This document shows positions 1 through 7,621 of a stretch of DNA of 45,226 nucleotides, piece after piece. The stretch lies in contig JACPMX010000007.1 of NCBI GenBank assembly GCA_016185755.1, positions 1 through 45,226 of the forward strand. Reading direction: 5' to 3'. The notes under the pieces were generated by a model, which was not told the origin of the DNA, made no database searches, and worked only from the letters and a program-made list of their open reading frames with translations. The position numbers were made by a program, and so were the translations under genes. Source of the stretch: Candidatus Woesearchaeota archaeon (GTDB taxonomy: Archaea; Nanobdellota; Nanobdellia; Woesearchaeales; GW2011-AR4). How positions within the stretch are numbered: position 1 is the stretch's first letter; each line of letters starts with the position of its first letter.

Positions 1-2175
1 AATACTTCGGATTTCAGTATGCTCGTTTTCCATTAGCAGAATTCCTTCTCCAACATTTGCCGTAAGAAGTTTTTCTTTTTCTGCCTCGCTTAGGTTGAAA
101 ATCTTCACAACATTTTCAATGACAGCAGCTTCCTGCCTCATAAGCAATTTGTATGAGGAATTTTGAAGTATCGCATTTGCAGCCCTGCTCGCAAGCAAAT
201 CACCAACATCCTGTGTAATTAGAAGAAGTCCCAAATTAAACTTTCTCGAAGTTTTTACGATTTCAAAAATGTAGCCTGAGTCCTCTGCCCTTCCAAGCAA
301 CGACCATGCTTCATCTATAACAAGGAGCTTTCTTTCCAGACTTTTTCGCATTTTCATATAGACGAAATCAAGAATGAGGAACATGTTCACTGGCTTTGCC
401 TGCCTTGGCATGTCACCAATTATGAAGCCCACTAATTGATTATCAAAATTCAAATTAGTCTGCTTGTTGAAGAAAGAAAAAACACCATCAACGAACATGG
501 ATAACCTGTTAATAAGGCTTCTGTAAGTTTCTTTCTCAATCACCGTAGCTTTTTTTGACATCCGCTCAAGCTCGCTGAGCAAATCTCCCAAGATTGGCGG
601 CTTGTTGTTCCATGTCTTTGGATCATTGTTAATTCCTTTCCTTTCGTAAGTATGCGTTAAGGCCTTGTCAAGCACAGCTTTTTGTATTTCTGAAACTTGG
701 CCCAACATAATCGGGAACAAGTCCATCAGCGATAATCTTTTTTCAGCATAGTCATGCCCTAGCAAATCAAGAGGATTAATCACCGTCTTAGAATTTCTTG
801 AAAAATTGATTATTTGGCCTTGATAGGTTTGAATCAGCTTTACATATTCCGATTGCGGATCAATTATCATTACCCTAGTGGAATTAAGCAGCTGCCTCAT
901 AATAAAGACCTTGGCCGTATAGGACTTGCCCCCTCCGGAGCTGCCCATCAGGACTCCATTTGGGTTAGAGAGCTTGAAAATATCCTTAATTATGGGAACC
1001 TCATTCTTGTTGACTCCAATCCAAACCCCTGTTGGATTGAGCTGAAGAAATTGCGAAGTAAACGGGAAAAAGGCAGCAAGAGCCTTGGTTGTTATGTTTC
1101 TTTTGACCTGAAGCTCGTTTTCAGCAAGGGGGATTGTTGATTTCAGGCCTGATTTCATCCTAAATATCGCCCTTTTCGGGACAATTAGCATGGCATTAAG
1201 CTCTGCTTCGACCTTTTTTGTGATTAAGTCAAGCTCTTCATTGTTCTTTCCCTTGCAATTTATGTATAGAGAAATGTAAAACAGCTTTTCATTTCCCTTT
1301 TGAAGATTTTCAAGAACCGCTCTCGTATCGTGGTATTGGATTTCAAGAGTAGGATTAATAGATGACTTGAGTTCCGCAGCAAATAAGTCAGCTCTCTGCT
1401 TTTGCAATTCCTTGTTTAGCATAAGCATCATTGATTCTATTGAAATAGGCTCGATGAAAATGGAAATGTCGAATATGCCATTTAATGTGATAATCTTGTC
1501 AAGAAATCCAATGTCCACAGCTCTCGGATAGCCATCGGCATAAATTATCCTGCATTCCCTGTCATCAACAATAATCCTGTCAGGCAACTGTTTAATTGAC
1601 TTAGGAGCAATAATATAATGGAGATAATCTCCCTTTGAGCTTCCAGTTGGCTTGGATTTTTCCGAATCGCTAAGGATATCGTTAAAGAAACTTGCGAGAA
1701 CCTGAGTCAATTCATCATCAACCAATGACCTAAACTTCAAATTCAATGCCTTCAATTGCTGCTCTACTACGCCAACCTGGACTGTTAATCCTATTTCGTC
1801 TTTTTCTGGAATTACTATGTAGAAGCTCCTGTCAAGCACCGATTTGTCCTTAATTGTCTTGATTAAATGCTCTTTATAGCTCTCAAAATGCGTATTGTAG
1901 ATTGCTTTCTTCGTGCTTTTGACAAGCTCCTCAACCCGCAATTCAAGATCGTTAATGTATTTGTCAAGATTGATATAATTGGTGCCAATGACAATCTGAA
2001 TTGGGAAATCAAGGGCGTTGAGGAACTTTTGAAATCCTGCATTTATGCTGTGCTTGTCATTCTCATTTCTGAAGGCAAAATTTATTGGCTGGACTTCAAG
2101 TATTGTTAATTTCTTAAAGCCCGAATCATCTTCTTCATTTTTTCTTTTTAGGATATTTTTTATCTTTGCAAACAT
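1..2175 (-). CDS. virB4: VirB4-family secretion/conjugation ATPase (3' end beyond window)
   Basis: ATPase that energises type IV secretion or conjugative transfer at the cytoplasmic membrane. The frame is open from ATG 2175 to base 1 (725 codons) with no stop, so the C-terminus lies outside the window. Walker A (GSSGGGKS) is at residues 411-418, followed by a stretch reading VMIIDPQSEY. Walker B (LLVIDEAWSLL, acidic pair at 621-622) is followed by a motif near LLITQDVGDLLAS, the order seen in VirB4/TraC/HerA-like ATPases. The first 350 residues are the VirB4 N-terminal region, soluble and without a clear membrane segment. The start overlaps the end of the PrgI gene by 41 bp, and PrgI-VirB4 is the usual order in Gram-positive and archaeal systems. 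Family confident; whether it serves conjugation or secretion is not visible. Confidence 0.93.
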   Translation of the reverse strand, partial: MFAKIKNILKRKNEEDDSGFKKLTILEVQPINFAFRNENDKHSINAGFQKFLNALDFPIQIVIGTNYINLDKYINDLELRVEELVKSTKKAIYNTHFESYKEHLIKTIKDKSVLDRSFYIVIPEKDEIGLTVQVGVVEQQLKALNLKFRSLVDDELTQVLASFFNDILSDSEKSKPTGSSKGDYLHYIIAPKSIKQLPDRIIVDDRECRIIYADGYPRAVDIGFLDKIITLNGIFDISIFIEPISIESMMLMLNKELQKQRADLFAAELKSSINPTLEIQYHDTRAVLENLQKGNEKLFYISLYINCKGKNNEELDLITKKVEAELNAMLIVPKRAIFRMKSGLKSTIPLAENELQVKRNITTKALAAFFPFTSQFLQLNPTGVWIGVNKNEVPIIKDIFKLSNPNGVLMGSSGGGKSYTAKVFIMRQLLNSTRVMIIDPQSEYVKLIQTYQGQIINFSRNSKTVINPLDLLGHDYAEKRLSLMDLFPIMLGQVSEIQKAVLDKALTHTYERKGINNDPKTWNNKPPILGDLLSELERMSKKATVIEKETYRSLINRLSMFVDGVFSFFNKQTNLNFDNQLVGFIIGDMPRQAKPVNMFLILDFVYMKMRKSLERKLLVIDEAWSLLGRAEDSGYIFEIVKTSRKFNLGLLLITQDVGDLLASRAANAILQNSSYKLLMRQEAAVIENVVKIFNLSEAEKEKLLTANVGEGILLMENEHTEIRSI

Positions 2176-2488
2176 AGACCACACCGTTTTGTATTTTTTC
2201 AATCCCGATAAACTGGACCATTTTAAGATCCAAGTGCCTTATCTCCCTGAATTTGAACCAGTTCAGAATATTCTTCAAATAAGTTGAAAAATTAAAGAAC
2301 ATAAACAGGCTTGCAACTCCAAGCAAAACCATTGCTATAACGGCTCTTATGTAAATGTCAATTTTAGACTTGAAAAATATAAGAAGGCAGGGAATTCCAA
2401 AAATGCATGCATAAATCAATTGCTTGAATGTCAATCCAAAAATTATTTTTTCCTCGTATTGTAGTTGTTGCGGTATTTCATATGACAT
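2135..2488 (-). CDS. PrgI-like inner-membrane protein
   Basis: A 117-residue protein with a short cytoplasmic N-terminus (MSYEIPQQLQYEEKIIFGLT), two hydrophobic segments at about residues 24-43 and 47-68, and a basic C-terminal tail ending in KKYPKKKK. This is the size and topology of the PrgI family, VirB3-like partners encoded next to VirB4 in Gram-positive and archaeal type IV systems. It lies between the VirB6-like gene (10 bp upstream) and virB4 (overlapping), so it is co-transcribed. Assignment rests on topology, the opening motif and gene order; sequence identity cannot be measured here. Confidence 0.8.
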   Translation of the reverse strand: MSYEIPQQLQYEEKIIFGLTFKQLIYACIFGIPCLLIFFKSKIDIYIRAVIAMVLLGVASLFMFFNFSTYLKNILNWFKFREIRHLDLKMVQFIGIEKIQNGVVYVCKDKKYPKKKK

Positions 2489-2497
2489 TTTACATCC

Positions 2498-3382
2498 TCA
2501 TTTCGCTAATAGGGCAGCTGCCTGGCCGACATCAGATCTTATTACCCCCATTGCAGCCTTTGCTATCACAAAAAATGCCAAAAATATCATTGACACATTT
2601 ATTAGCAAAAAAGCAGCTATCATCACAAGAGTTTTATAATTGCCAAATACAGAAACTTCAACCAGCTTTGAAGCTGCCAAGAGCATAAGCGAATGGATGA
2701 ATGGCAAAAATATAACAACAAGCAGGCAGTGAATTATCAGCTTGCCGTAGCTTTGCGTAGGCGGCAGAAAGTTGAAGAATAATCCAATCGGAAAAAACAA
2801 AACTCCAACTGCAACTAAAAGGTATCTTAAAGAAAGAAAGATAACTGTTATCAGCAAAGTAATCAGGTAAGGAAGCAAAAGGATGAGCTGGATGCCGATG
2901 TCTGTAATGTTGTCCGCCTTAAGCAAGAAAAAGTTAGGGTCGATTGAATTTATAATTCCCGCTGTCAATGAAGCAGAAATTTCCAAGATAATGGAATACA
3001 AATAATAAGATGCCTGGACGAAAACCATCATTAAGACAATATTTCTTAGCCATTCTTTTGCACGCTCTCTCTTTTCAGCAGAATATCCGGAAATGATGAG
3101 ATTGAATCCAGCAAATACTATGAATAGCCCGTAAAAAATCGAAAGAATGTAAACAATGATAGCCCAAACAGGAATGAATGCTTCAGTGTTCACCGGCTCT
3201 GACAAGAGGCTTTTTACCAAATAGAGGAATGGCTGCAATGGAGCATTAATCAAATCAAGTATGTACTGGAACAATTTCTGGGGAATGCAAGTTGCAAGGT
3301 TTGTAAGCCCGCAGCTTTCTTCTTCTGCGTATACAACAGGCACCAAGAGCAAAAGAATTATGACAAGATAATGGATTTTCAA
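2498..3382 (-). CDS. VirB6/TrbL-like polytopic membrane protein
   Basis: Multi-spanning protein, probably the membrane channel component. A longer open frame begins at 3469, but it overlaps the preceding gene by about 90 bp and starts with implausible sequence. TTG at 3382 overlaps the upstream stop as TTGA and is followed directly by a signal-like stretch (KIHYLVIILLLLVPVVYA) with a cleavage site before EEESCG, so I choose it (294 aa). At least six further hydrophobic segments follow, including FIPVWAIIVYILSIFYGLFI, FIVIAKAAMG near the end and a long LLLPYLITLLITVIFLSL block. The conserved-looking AEKRERAKEW loop between the first membrane segments is typical of small VirB6/TrbL proteins. 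The short overlap implies translational coupling. Confidence 0.72.
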   Translation of the reverse strand: MKIHYLVIILLLLVPVVYAEEESCGLTNLATCIPQKLFQYILDLINAPLQPFLYLVKSLLSEPVNTEAFIPVWAIIVYILSIFYGLFIVFAGFNLIISGYSAEKRERAKEWLRNIVLMMVFVQASYYLYSIILEISASLTAGIINSIDPNFFLLKADNITDIGIQLILLLPYLITLLITVIFLSLRYLLVAVGVLFFPIGLFFNFLPPTQSYGKLIIHCLLVVIFLPFIHSLMLLAASKLVEVSVFGNYKTLVMIAAFLLINVSMIFLAFFVIAKAAMGVIRSDVGQAAALLAK

Positions 3383-4761
3383 AGAAACACACCCCAGTAT
3401 TTTTTTATCAAGGCATATAAAACATAAAGAATGCTTGAAAAAACTCCAAGATTCATTGCAAATTCCCAAGTGTCTTTCTTGGTGACGTTGATGATTTGGT
3501 CAAATTCTTTTCCGCCATAAATGGCAATTATTTTGTTGAATGATGGATTTGCATCAAATTGAACAGAATTCTTTGCATTGACCGTAATTGAACCATACTT
3601 GACCTTCATCAGCGTATTTGCAGGATACAAAGATACGTTGATTACATCATCTTCCTTGTATTGGAATTTATCTGGCTTAATGGTAACTTGTGTTTTGTTG
3701 ATATCCAGCTTGCAAATTTTTGTCCAGTTGCGGAAATGGTCGTAATACTTCAAAGTGCAGCCTTGTGAATTTGAAACAAAGAATTTGTAAGTTGCATTTT
3801 GCGATTGAATATTTATATTGTTTAGCTCTGTTGAAGTGAAATTATTTGCCCGAATGGTAAGAACATTGTAAGGTGCAATGCTAGTGTTTAGGTCGTAATA
3901 ATATCGATATTTCTTATAGTATGAATCCTTAAATGTCAATTCAAATGCATCGTACCTTGTAACATTTAATATTCCTACAGATGTTGCTTGGTAATTATCA
4001 ATCGGATAGACCTGTGCAGTTAATGCGGGCTTGTAGAGAAAGAGGAATTTCTTGTCTTTCAGGGATACTTGATTTGCCCTATTCTCCGTATTAGAGAACT
4101 TGCACTCATCGCACCACTTAAGGCACGATCTTCTTCCTTTCTTGCAGCAGTATTTGCTAAGCTTATGGTGGTCAACCCGAATATTTGTGCTAATCGAGAG
4201 AACGGCCTCAAAGTCCATGTTTTCATTGGTTTCAAAATTGACTGCTTCGCCTGTTCCAATATTATTTCCGTTAAGGTATGTGCTCAATGTGGCCATGTTG
4301 CCTGACAGGCTAAAATCAGTCTTGCAGTCACCACCCTCCGTCCCGCTTGGCACTTCAACCTGATAATTGAATTTGCTTAGAATCGTTCCAATCCCAGGAC
4401 CAATAAGCTTTCCATTGAGAATAATAGAAGGCATAACAGATATGATTTTTAACCAAGCATCCTTAATGTAGCCGTTATTTACGGCTCCCACACCCTGTGG
4501 AGCTGAGTTAAATGAAATTTCCATGTTCCAACTGCGGACAAATTCATGGCCAGGAATTCTGTTGTTGGAATAAAGCAAATCTGATATAAGCTGCTGCTTG
4601 CTTGCATCATCAATGTTGCTCGACATAATATCGTTGCAGGTGCTTAATTTGTCTGGAGCAACATTTGAGCAGGTAATTGCATGTGCCATTGGGATCAGCC
4701 CTAATGCAAGCAGTGTTGCAATCAGCCTATAAGCAGGTTTACCACGAATGGAGCTGCCCAT
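3379..4761 (-). CDS. Secreted, C-terminally anchored surface protein of the secretion cluster
   Basis: A 460-residue protein with an N-terminal signal peptide (basic start, then LIATLLALGLIPMAHA) and one hydrophobic segment near the C-terminus (VFSSILYVLYALI followed by KKYWGVFL). The long extracellular part is rich in beta-forming, Asn/Thr/Tyr residues, with a compact cysteine patch around residues 205-220 (two adjacent Cys, then CLKWCDEC). I recognise no family. Position between pilin and VirB6-like genes suggests a surface component such as an adhesin or a channel-associated protein. The ATG at 4761 overlaps the pilin gene by 40 bp and lacks a clear ribosome site, so the true start may be slightly downstream. 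Confidence 0.65.
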   Translation of the reverse strand: MGSSIRGKPAYRLIATLLALGLIPMAHAITCSNVAPDKLSTCNDIMSSNIDDASKQQLISDLLYSNNRIPGHEFVRSWNMEISFNSAPQGVGAVNNGYIKDAWLKIISVMPSIILNGKLIGPGIGTILSKFNYQVEVPSGTEGGDCKTDFSLSGNMATLSTYLNGNNIGTGEAVNFETNENMDFEAVLSISTNIRVDHHKLSKYCCKKGRRSCLKWCDECKFSNTENRANQVSLKDKKFLFLYKPALTAQVYPIDNYQATSVGILNVTRYDAFELTFKDSYYKKYRYYYDLNTSIAPYNVLTIRANNFTSTELNNINIQSQNATYKFFVSNSQGCTLKYYDHFRNWTKICKLDINKTQVTIKPDKFQYKEDDVINVSLYPANTLMKVKYGSITVNAKNSVQFDANPSFNKIIAIYGGKEFDQIINVTKKDTWEFAMNLGVFSSILYVLYALIKKYWGVFL

Positions 4762-4922
4762 ATTACTGCAAGCCCGATTAGCACGTAAGCTGCCATGTGC
4801 TTGCTTGTATCCCTTTTTTTGATGTCGCTGCCCGAAAACATGTAATTTACACCTGCAACCAAAAGGGCAATTGCAGCCGCGAGCGATGCTGCGTACTTAA
4901 TAAAAGTATAAATCTTGCTCAC
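4722..4922 (-). CDS. VirB2/TrbC-like pilin; start probably disrupted by a frameshift
   Basis: Small protein with two hydrophobic segments (KYAASLAAAIALLVAGVNYM, then VLIGLAVIWAAPFVVNLL) separated by a charged loop SGSDIKKRDTSKHM, the layout of VirB2/TrbC pilins. The intact frame can only begin at GTG 4922, which overlaps the upstream stop (GTGA) but has no ribosome site. A much better signal lies upstream: GGGAGGT at 4987-4993 and ATG at 4978-4980, which reads MNKKI then stops at once. Removing one A from the AAAA run at 4967-4971 joins MNKKFSAEDKAKFDQILTP to this frame. I infer a one-base insertion, real or artefactual, with the complete gene at 4722-4980. Confidence 0.68.
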   Translation of the reverse strand: MSKIYTFIKYAASLAAAIALLVAGVNYMFSGSDIKKRDTSKHMAAYVLIGLAVIWAAPFVVNLLIG

Positions 4923-5119
4923 CGGCGTAAGAATCTGGTCAAACTTCGCCTTGTCTTCCGCGCTAAATTTTCTTGTTCATTTTCAAACCTCCCTTGTTTT
5001 TTATTACCCCCGCTTTTTGGCACTTTCACGACAATATCAAGATTCAACGGTTTCACGATTGTTTTCTTGATTATCGTGATGTGCTTTTTTATCGTCTCCT
5101 GAATTTCGTAAAGGTCCAT
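4919..5119 (-). CDS. Small soluble protein of the secretion operon, unknown function
   Basis: A 66-residue protein starting MDLYEIQETIKKHITIIKK, with an amphipathic basic helix and no membrane segment. ATG 5119 is chosen because it lies 7 nt after the stop of the preceding small gene and has GAAGG close upstream; an earlier ATG at 5155 would overlap that gene. If the suspected extra A at 4967-4971 is removed, this frame ends soon after ENEQEI, giving a protein of about 57 residues overlapping the pilin start. The Arg-rich tail (RKTRRSLTRFLRR) may therefore be an artefact. No family recognised. Confidence 0.5.
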   Translation of the reverse strand: MDLYEIQETIKKHITIIKKTIVKPLNLDIVVKVPKSGGNKKQGRFENEQENLARKTRRSLTRFLRR

Positions 5120-5126
5120 TTTGCCT

Positions 5127-5291
5127 TCACGCTGTCCTTTCAAGCATTTTCTCATAATACTTGATTGGCTTGATGGAAGTTATGGTTGTCTTGTGGATAA
5201 CCCACTTTCCATCATCGCTCTTGCCCATGCTCGTCTCAATTATGGGCATCTTATTCAACTGCTCAATCTTTGTTGGTGTTAGTTCTTCCAT
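5127..5291 (-). CDS. Small protein, first gene of the secretion operon
   Basis: A 54-residue frame beginning MEELTPTKIEQLNKMPI and ending YYEKMLERTA. It has the best ribosome site in the region, GGAGGT at 5299-5304, 7 nt before ATG 5291, and a TATA box about 50 bp upstream. No signal peptide or membrane segment. Charged, probably helical. I do not recognise it. Its strong translation signal and first position suggest an abundant accessory or regulatory component of the VirB-like operon. Confidence 0.6.
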   Translation of the reverse strand: MEELTPTKIEQLNKMPIIETSMGKSDDGKWVIHKTTITSIKPIKYYEKMLERTA

Positions 5292-5334
5292 TTTCTCGAC
5301 CTCCGAAATTTTATGGAGAAAGATAGATTTACAG

Positions 5335-5344
5335 GTTAATATAG
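5335..5344 (-). promoter_or_regulatory. Promoter of the secretion operon (TATA box)
   Basis: On the minus strand CTATATTAAC at 5335-5344 fits an archaeal TATA box, preceded by a C-rich stretch (GAACCACC) that could be the TFB element. Initiation about 25 nt downstream, near 5315, gives a leader of about 23 nt containing the GGAGGT ribosome site. The phased repeats begin 17 bp further upstream. Confidence 0.5.
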
Positions 5345-5360
5345 GGTGGTTCGGAAATCA

Positions 5361-5460
5361 GGAAAAAAGTTTTAGAAAATAAACAAAAGTTTGCAAGTAA
5401 GGAAAAATTTCCTGAAATTTGGGAAAAAGTTTGTAAAGTTAAACGAAAGTTTGGAAAATA
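5361..5460. repeat. Five 20-bp phased AAAGTTT repeats upstream of the secretion promoter
   Basis: AAAGTTT occurs at 5366, 5386, 5426 and 5446, with a degenerate AAATTT-like copy at 5405, giving an exact 20-bp period over 100 bp. Units at 5381-5400 and 5441-5460 are alike over their full length (AAACRAAAGTTTG), as are 5361-5380 and 5421-5440. The array lies just upstream of the TATA box in non-coding DNA. Two helical turns per unit puts the sites on one face of the DNA, as expected for an operator array or curved DNA. Confidence 0.7.
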
Positions 5461-5477
5461 AGGGTAAACCAGTTTTC

Positions 5478-5975
5478 CTATCTAGAACTTTCTTCAAAAA
5501 GCACGTATGCGTAAGAAATTATTAAATTGTCTTTCCAATCCCTTGCAATCCTCATGCTCTCAATTGAGGATAATGCTTCATTTCTTGATAACACATTCTT
5601 TTCGAACAAGACAAATATTACAAATGGGCTAAATTTGATTGGTACTTTCGTATTCTTTTGCAGCTTTTTCGTAGCTTGTATGTCGTCCATCAAAATCAGA
5701 TCAGACTTTAACTTGTTGCCTAGATTTATTGCTTCGATTTCTCCTTTTGCGTGCTGACGCTTCTTTTCTAGTGTTACAAATTCTACATGGCCTGATTTCA
5801 ACAAAGAAGAAGCAATTTCCCCTATCTTATCTGATGTTTTGGATATCTCACTTAGTTCATCTTTGACTTTATTTGGGCTTATAAATGAGAAAAACTTAGT
5901 CGCCAGGCTGAATTTTCCTGTTGCACCTAATGAAATTGCTGCTGAGGTATCTAATACGCAGTTCAGCTTAACCAT
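5478..5975 (-). CDS. PIN-domain toxin (DUF3368/VapC-like)
   Basis: A 165-residue PIN-fold ribonuclease. Acidic catalytic positions are visible: Asp in CVLDTSAAISL near residue 9, the Glu of GEIEAINLGNKLKSDLILMDD near 80, and the Asp pair at the end of that block. The GE-x-EAI...LILMDD pattern is that of DUF3368 PIN proteins, which pair with UPF0175 antitoxins, and the preceding gene matches that family. The 7-nt gap to the antitoxin gene implies co-transcription. Probable target is RNA; specificity unknown. Confidence 0.82.
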   Translation of the reverse strand: MVKLNCVLDTSAAISLGATGKFSLATKFFSFISPNKVKDELSEISKTSDKIGEIASSLLKSGHVEFVTLEKKRQHAKGEIEAINLGNKLKSDLILMDDIQATKKLQKNTKVPIKFSPFVIFVLFEKNVLSRNEALSSIESMRIARDWKDNLIISYAYVLFEESSR

Positions 5976-5982
5976 AAGTTTT

Positions 5983-6285
5983 TCACTTCAGTTTCTTGGC
6001 AAGTTTCTTTGCTTCCTTGAAATCTTCTTTTGTTTTCTTCATAATAAAGTCCACATCTTGAGCATCCTTCCTTCCAACAATCTTAATCAAATCCTCTCTC
6101 GAGATATTCCCTTTCATATATTCCATTGCAACGAATGACTTATGCTCTTCGAGTTCCTTCTTTACCTCATGAGCCAAAACATTCCTAGCCCAGTCAACTT
6201 TTGGGATATGCAATATCTTAGAGACTAGCTCAATTTCCTTGTCCAATTCTGGCATTAGCTTAACATTTAGCTGTTTTGTCTGCAT
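5983..6285 (-). CDS. UPF0175-like antitoxin
   Basis: A 100-residue protein from ATG 6285 (MQTKQLNVKLMPELDKEIEL). The N-terminal strand plus two helices resembles a ribbon-helix-helix DNA-binding unit, and the second half (AMEYMKGNISREDLIKIVG) resembles the UPF0175 motif. Upstream in-frame starts are rejected because they lie over the promoter. It is immediately upstream of the PIN gene, the normal antitoxin-toxin order. A perfect palindrome in its promoter suggests autoregulation. Confidence 0.75.
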   Translation of the reverse strand: MQTKQLNVKLMPELDKEIELVSKILHIPKVDWARNVLAHEVKKELEEHKSFVAMEYMKGNISREDLIKIVGRKDAQDVDFIMKKTKEDFKEAKKLAKKLK

Positions 6286-6307
6286 TTGAATCACCGATAC
6301 TGTATGG

Positions 6308-6325
6308 TACTCTAGAGTATTTAAA
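6308..6325 (-). promoter_or_regulatory. Antitoxin-toxin promoter with 12-bp palindromic operator
   Basis: TACTCTAGAGTA (6308-6319) is a perfect palindrome directly joined to TTTAAATA (6318-6325, minus strand), a TATA box about 35 bp upstream of ATG 6285. Binding there would block initiation. This fits self-repression by the ribbon-helix-helix antitoxin. Confidence 0.55.
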
Positions 6326-6335
6326 CCTTTCTGTC

Positions 6336-6788
6336 TTAACATAACACTTTCTCAACTCCTTCAAAGCTCACTGAAATTGCAACAATGTCTTGAGTTAGGA
6401 AATCATGAATCCTAATTGGATTGGAATTGTGCTCATAATATTCTATCTTTTTTGGCAGCTCTCCGTTTAGCCTGACAAATACATGCCCCCTCCTAAGGAA
6501 CTTCACAACCAATATTGGATTGTTGAAATCGTTATCCCTGCAAAAGTCAACCAACCTTTGCAGCTGCACCCTTGTCTTGCCATTAATCCTGAATAGGCTG
6601 TTATGGGTCGTTTTTAGCTCGACATAATAGGATTGCTTTGCATAAGTCATGATGCAGTCACATACAGAGCTTATCCTTCTGCCGCTTCCTGCTATCCTTT
6701 CACAGTGCAGCCCCTTGCCGGAATGTGAAATGAGATTTGCCAATTCAATCTCATATCTTGTTAATCTACTCAATTTCAAGCTTATCAC
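6336..6788 (-). CDS. Hjc-like Holliday junction resolvase
   Basis: About 150 residues. The opening RYEIELANLISHSGKGLHCERIAGSGRR, then VCDCIMTYAKQSYYVELKTTH, matches the archaeal Hjc pattern: N-terminal Glu helix, R-x-AGSG loop, metal-binding Asp, and E-x-K in the following strand. It would cleave four-way DNA junctions. Start is GTG 6788, overlapping the ligase gene by 23 bp; a TTG three to five codons later is also possible. Divergent enough that a related PD-(D/E)XK endonuclease is the main alternative. Confidence 0.72.
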   Translation of the reverse strand: MISLKLSRLTRYEIELANLISHSGKGLHCERIAGSGRRISSVCDCIMTYAKQSYYVELKTTHNSLFRINGKTRVQLQRLVDFCRDNDFNNPILVVKFLRRGHVFVRLNGELPKKIEYYEHNSNPIRIHDFLTQDIVAISVSFEGVEKVLC

Positions 6789-7617
6789 CTACGCTGTTTG
6801 GCTCATTGACATCGTTTCTTAATCGAAATAGGGTTGGAAATCTCAAAGTTTTTCCTAAATCATTTTTGCCATCAATAATCCCTTCATGCCGAACCTCAAT
6901 TATTTGGCCAGGCTTCAAAATTTCTTTAGTCGGGACTCTTGCAATTAGCCCTTCCTTGACCTTAACGTCATAGCTGTAATAGCCGTCTTTCTTTTCCTCT
7001 CCTAGCACTACTTCCACATCAAGGGTCCTTAATGGCTTTAGCTTTCTAATCTCGGGGTTTAATCCGCTTGAATATTTGGAATAGAGCTGCCGATACACAA
7101 TACCCTCAAAACCTCGTTTAATTGATTCAATGTAATAGGCTTTAAGTGCAGCTGGCTCGCTGGTAATAAATTGGGGAGTGATCCTGATGTTGTGGCTTAA
7201 TTTTAATTCCTCAATGATGCCTCTTCTCGTGAAAAATGGTTCCTCAATTAGTTCATTGCCATCAAACATCAAAGCGTCAAACCCAAAAAATATGCAATCC
7301 CCGATCCCCGATCTTAATTTGCTCAATACTTTGTTGAAACTTATTCTCTCATTGTAAAAGCAAACGCCCTCTCCATCTAGAATGAAATTATCTTGAGGAA
7401 TTATTTTAGCGGCATTAACAATTTCAACAAACCTGTGAGTCACGTCTATTCCTTTTTTTGAGAATATTGTTATTTTTTCATTTTCCTTGTGCAATTGGAG
7501 CCTGATGCCATCAAGCTTTGGCTGGCACGATGCCTCATAAGGCAGGAAATTAAAAAGCTTTGATGAGTTCCTTGTTTCCATAACTTCCTGGAATGGATAA
7601 AATTCTCCGATTTTCAT
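6766..7617 (-). CDS. Small ATP-dependent polynucleotide (DNA) ligase
   Basis: A 283-residue minimal ligase. Motif I is CQPKLDGIRLQ (adenylated Lys near residue 34), motif III near FFGFDALMFDG, motif IV FEGIVYRQ and motif V RKLKPL, followed by an OB-fold domain ending at the RFPTLFRLR motif. It lacks the N-terminal DNA-binding domain of replicative archaeal ligases, which are about 550-600 residues. Such short ligases occur in viruses, mobile elements and bacterial repair operons. Its position between an Hjc-like resolvase and the conjugation-like genes supports a mobile-element or repair role. Confidence 0.88.
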   Translation of the reverse strand: MKIGEFYPFQEVMETRNSSKLFNFLPYEASCQPKLDGIRLQLHKENEKITIFSKKGIDVTHRFVEIVNAAKIIPQDNFILDGEGVCFYNERISFNKVLSKLRSGIGDCIFFGFDALMFDGNELIEEPFFTRRGIIEELKLSHNIRITPQFITSEPAALKAYYIESIKRGFEGIVYRQLYSKYSSGLNPEIRKLKPLRTLDVEVVLGEEKKDGYYSYDVKVKEGLIARVPTKEILKPGQIIEVRHEGIIDGKNDLGKTLRFPTLFRLRNDVNEPNSVGDKLEIE

Positions 7618-7621
7618 TCTT

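Noticed and set aside
814-1140. Plus-strand open frame within the virB4 region
   Set aside because: It is antisense to the virB4 Walker A region and is a shadow of that coding sequence.
5361-5460. Possible CRISPR array
   Set aside because: The 20-bp units are directly adjacent and similar throughout; there are no unique spacers and no cas genes.
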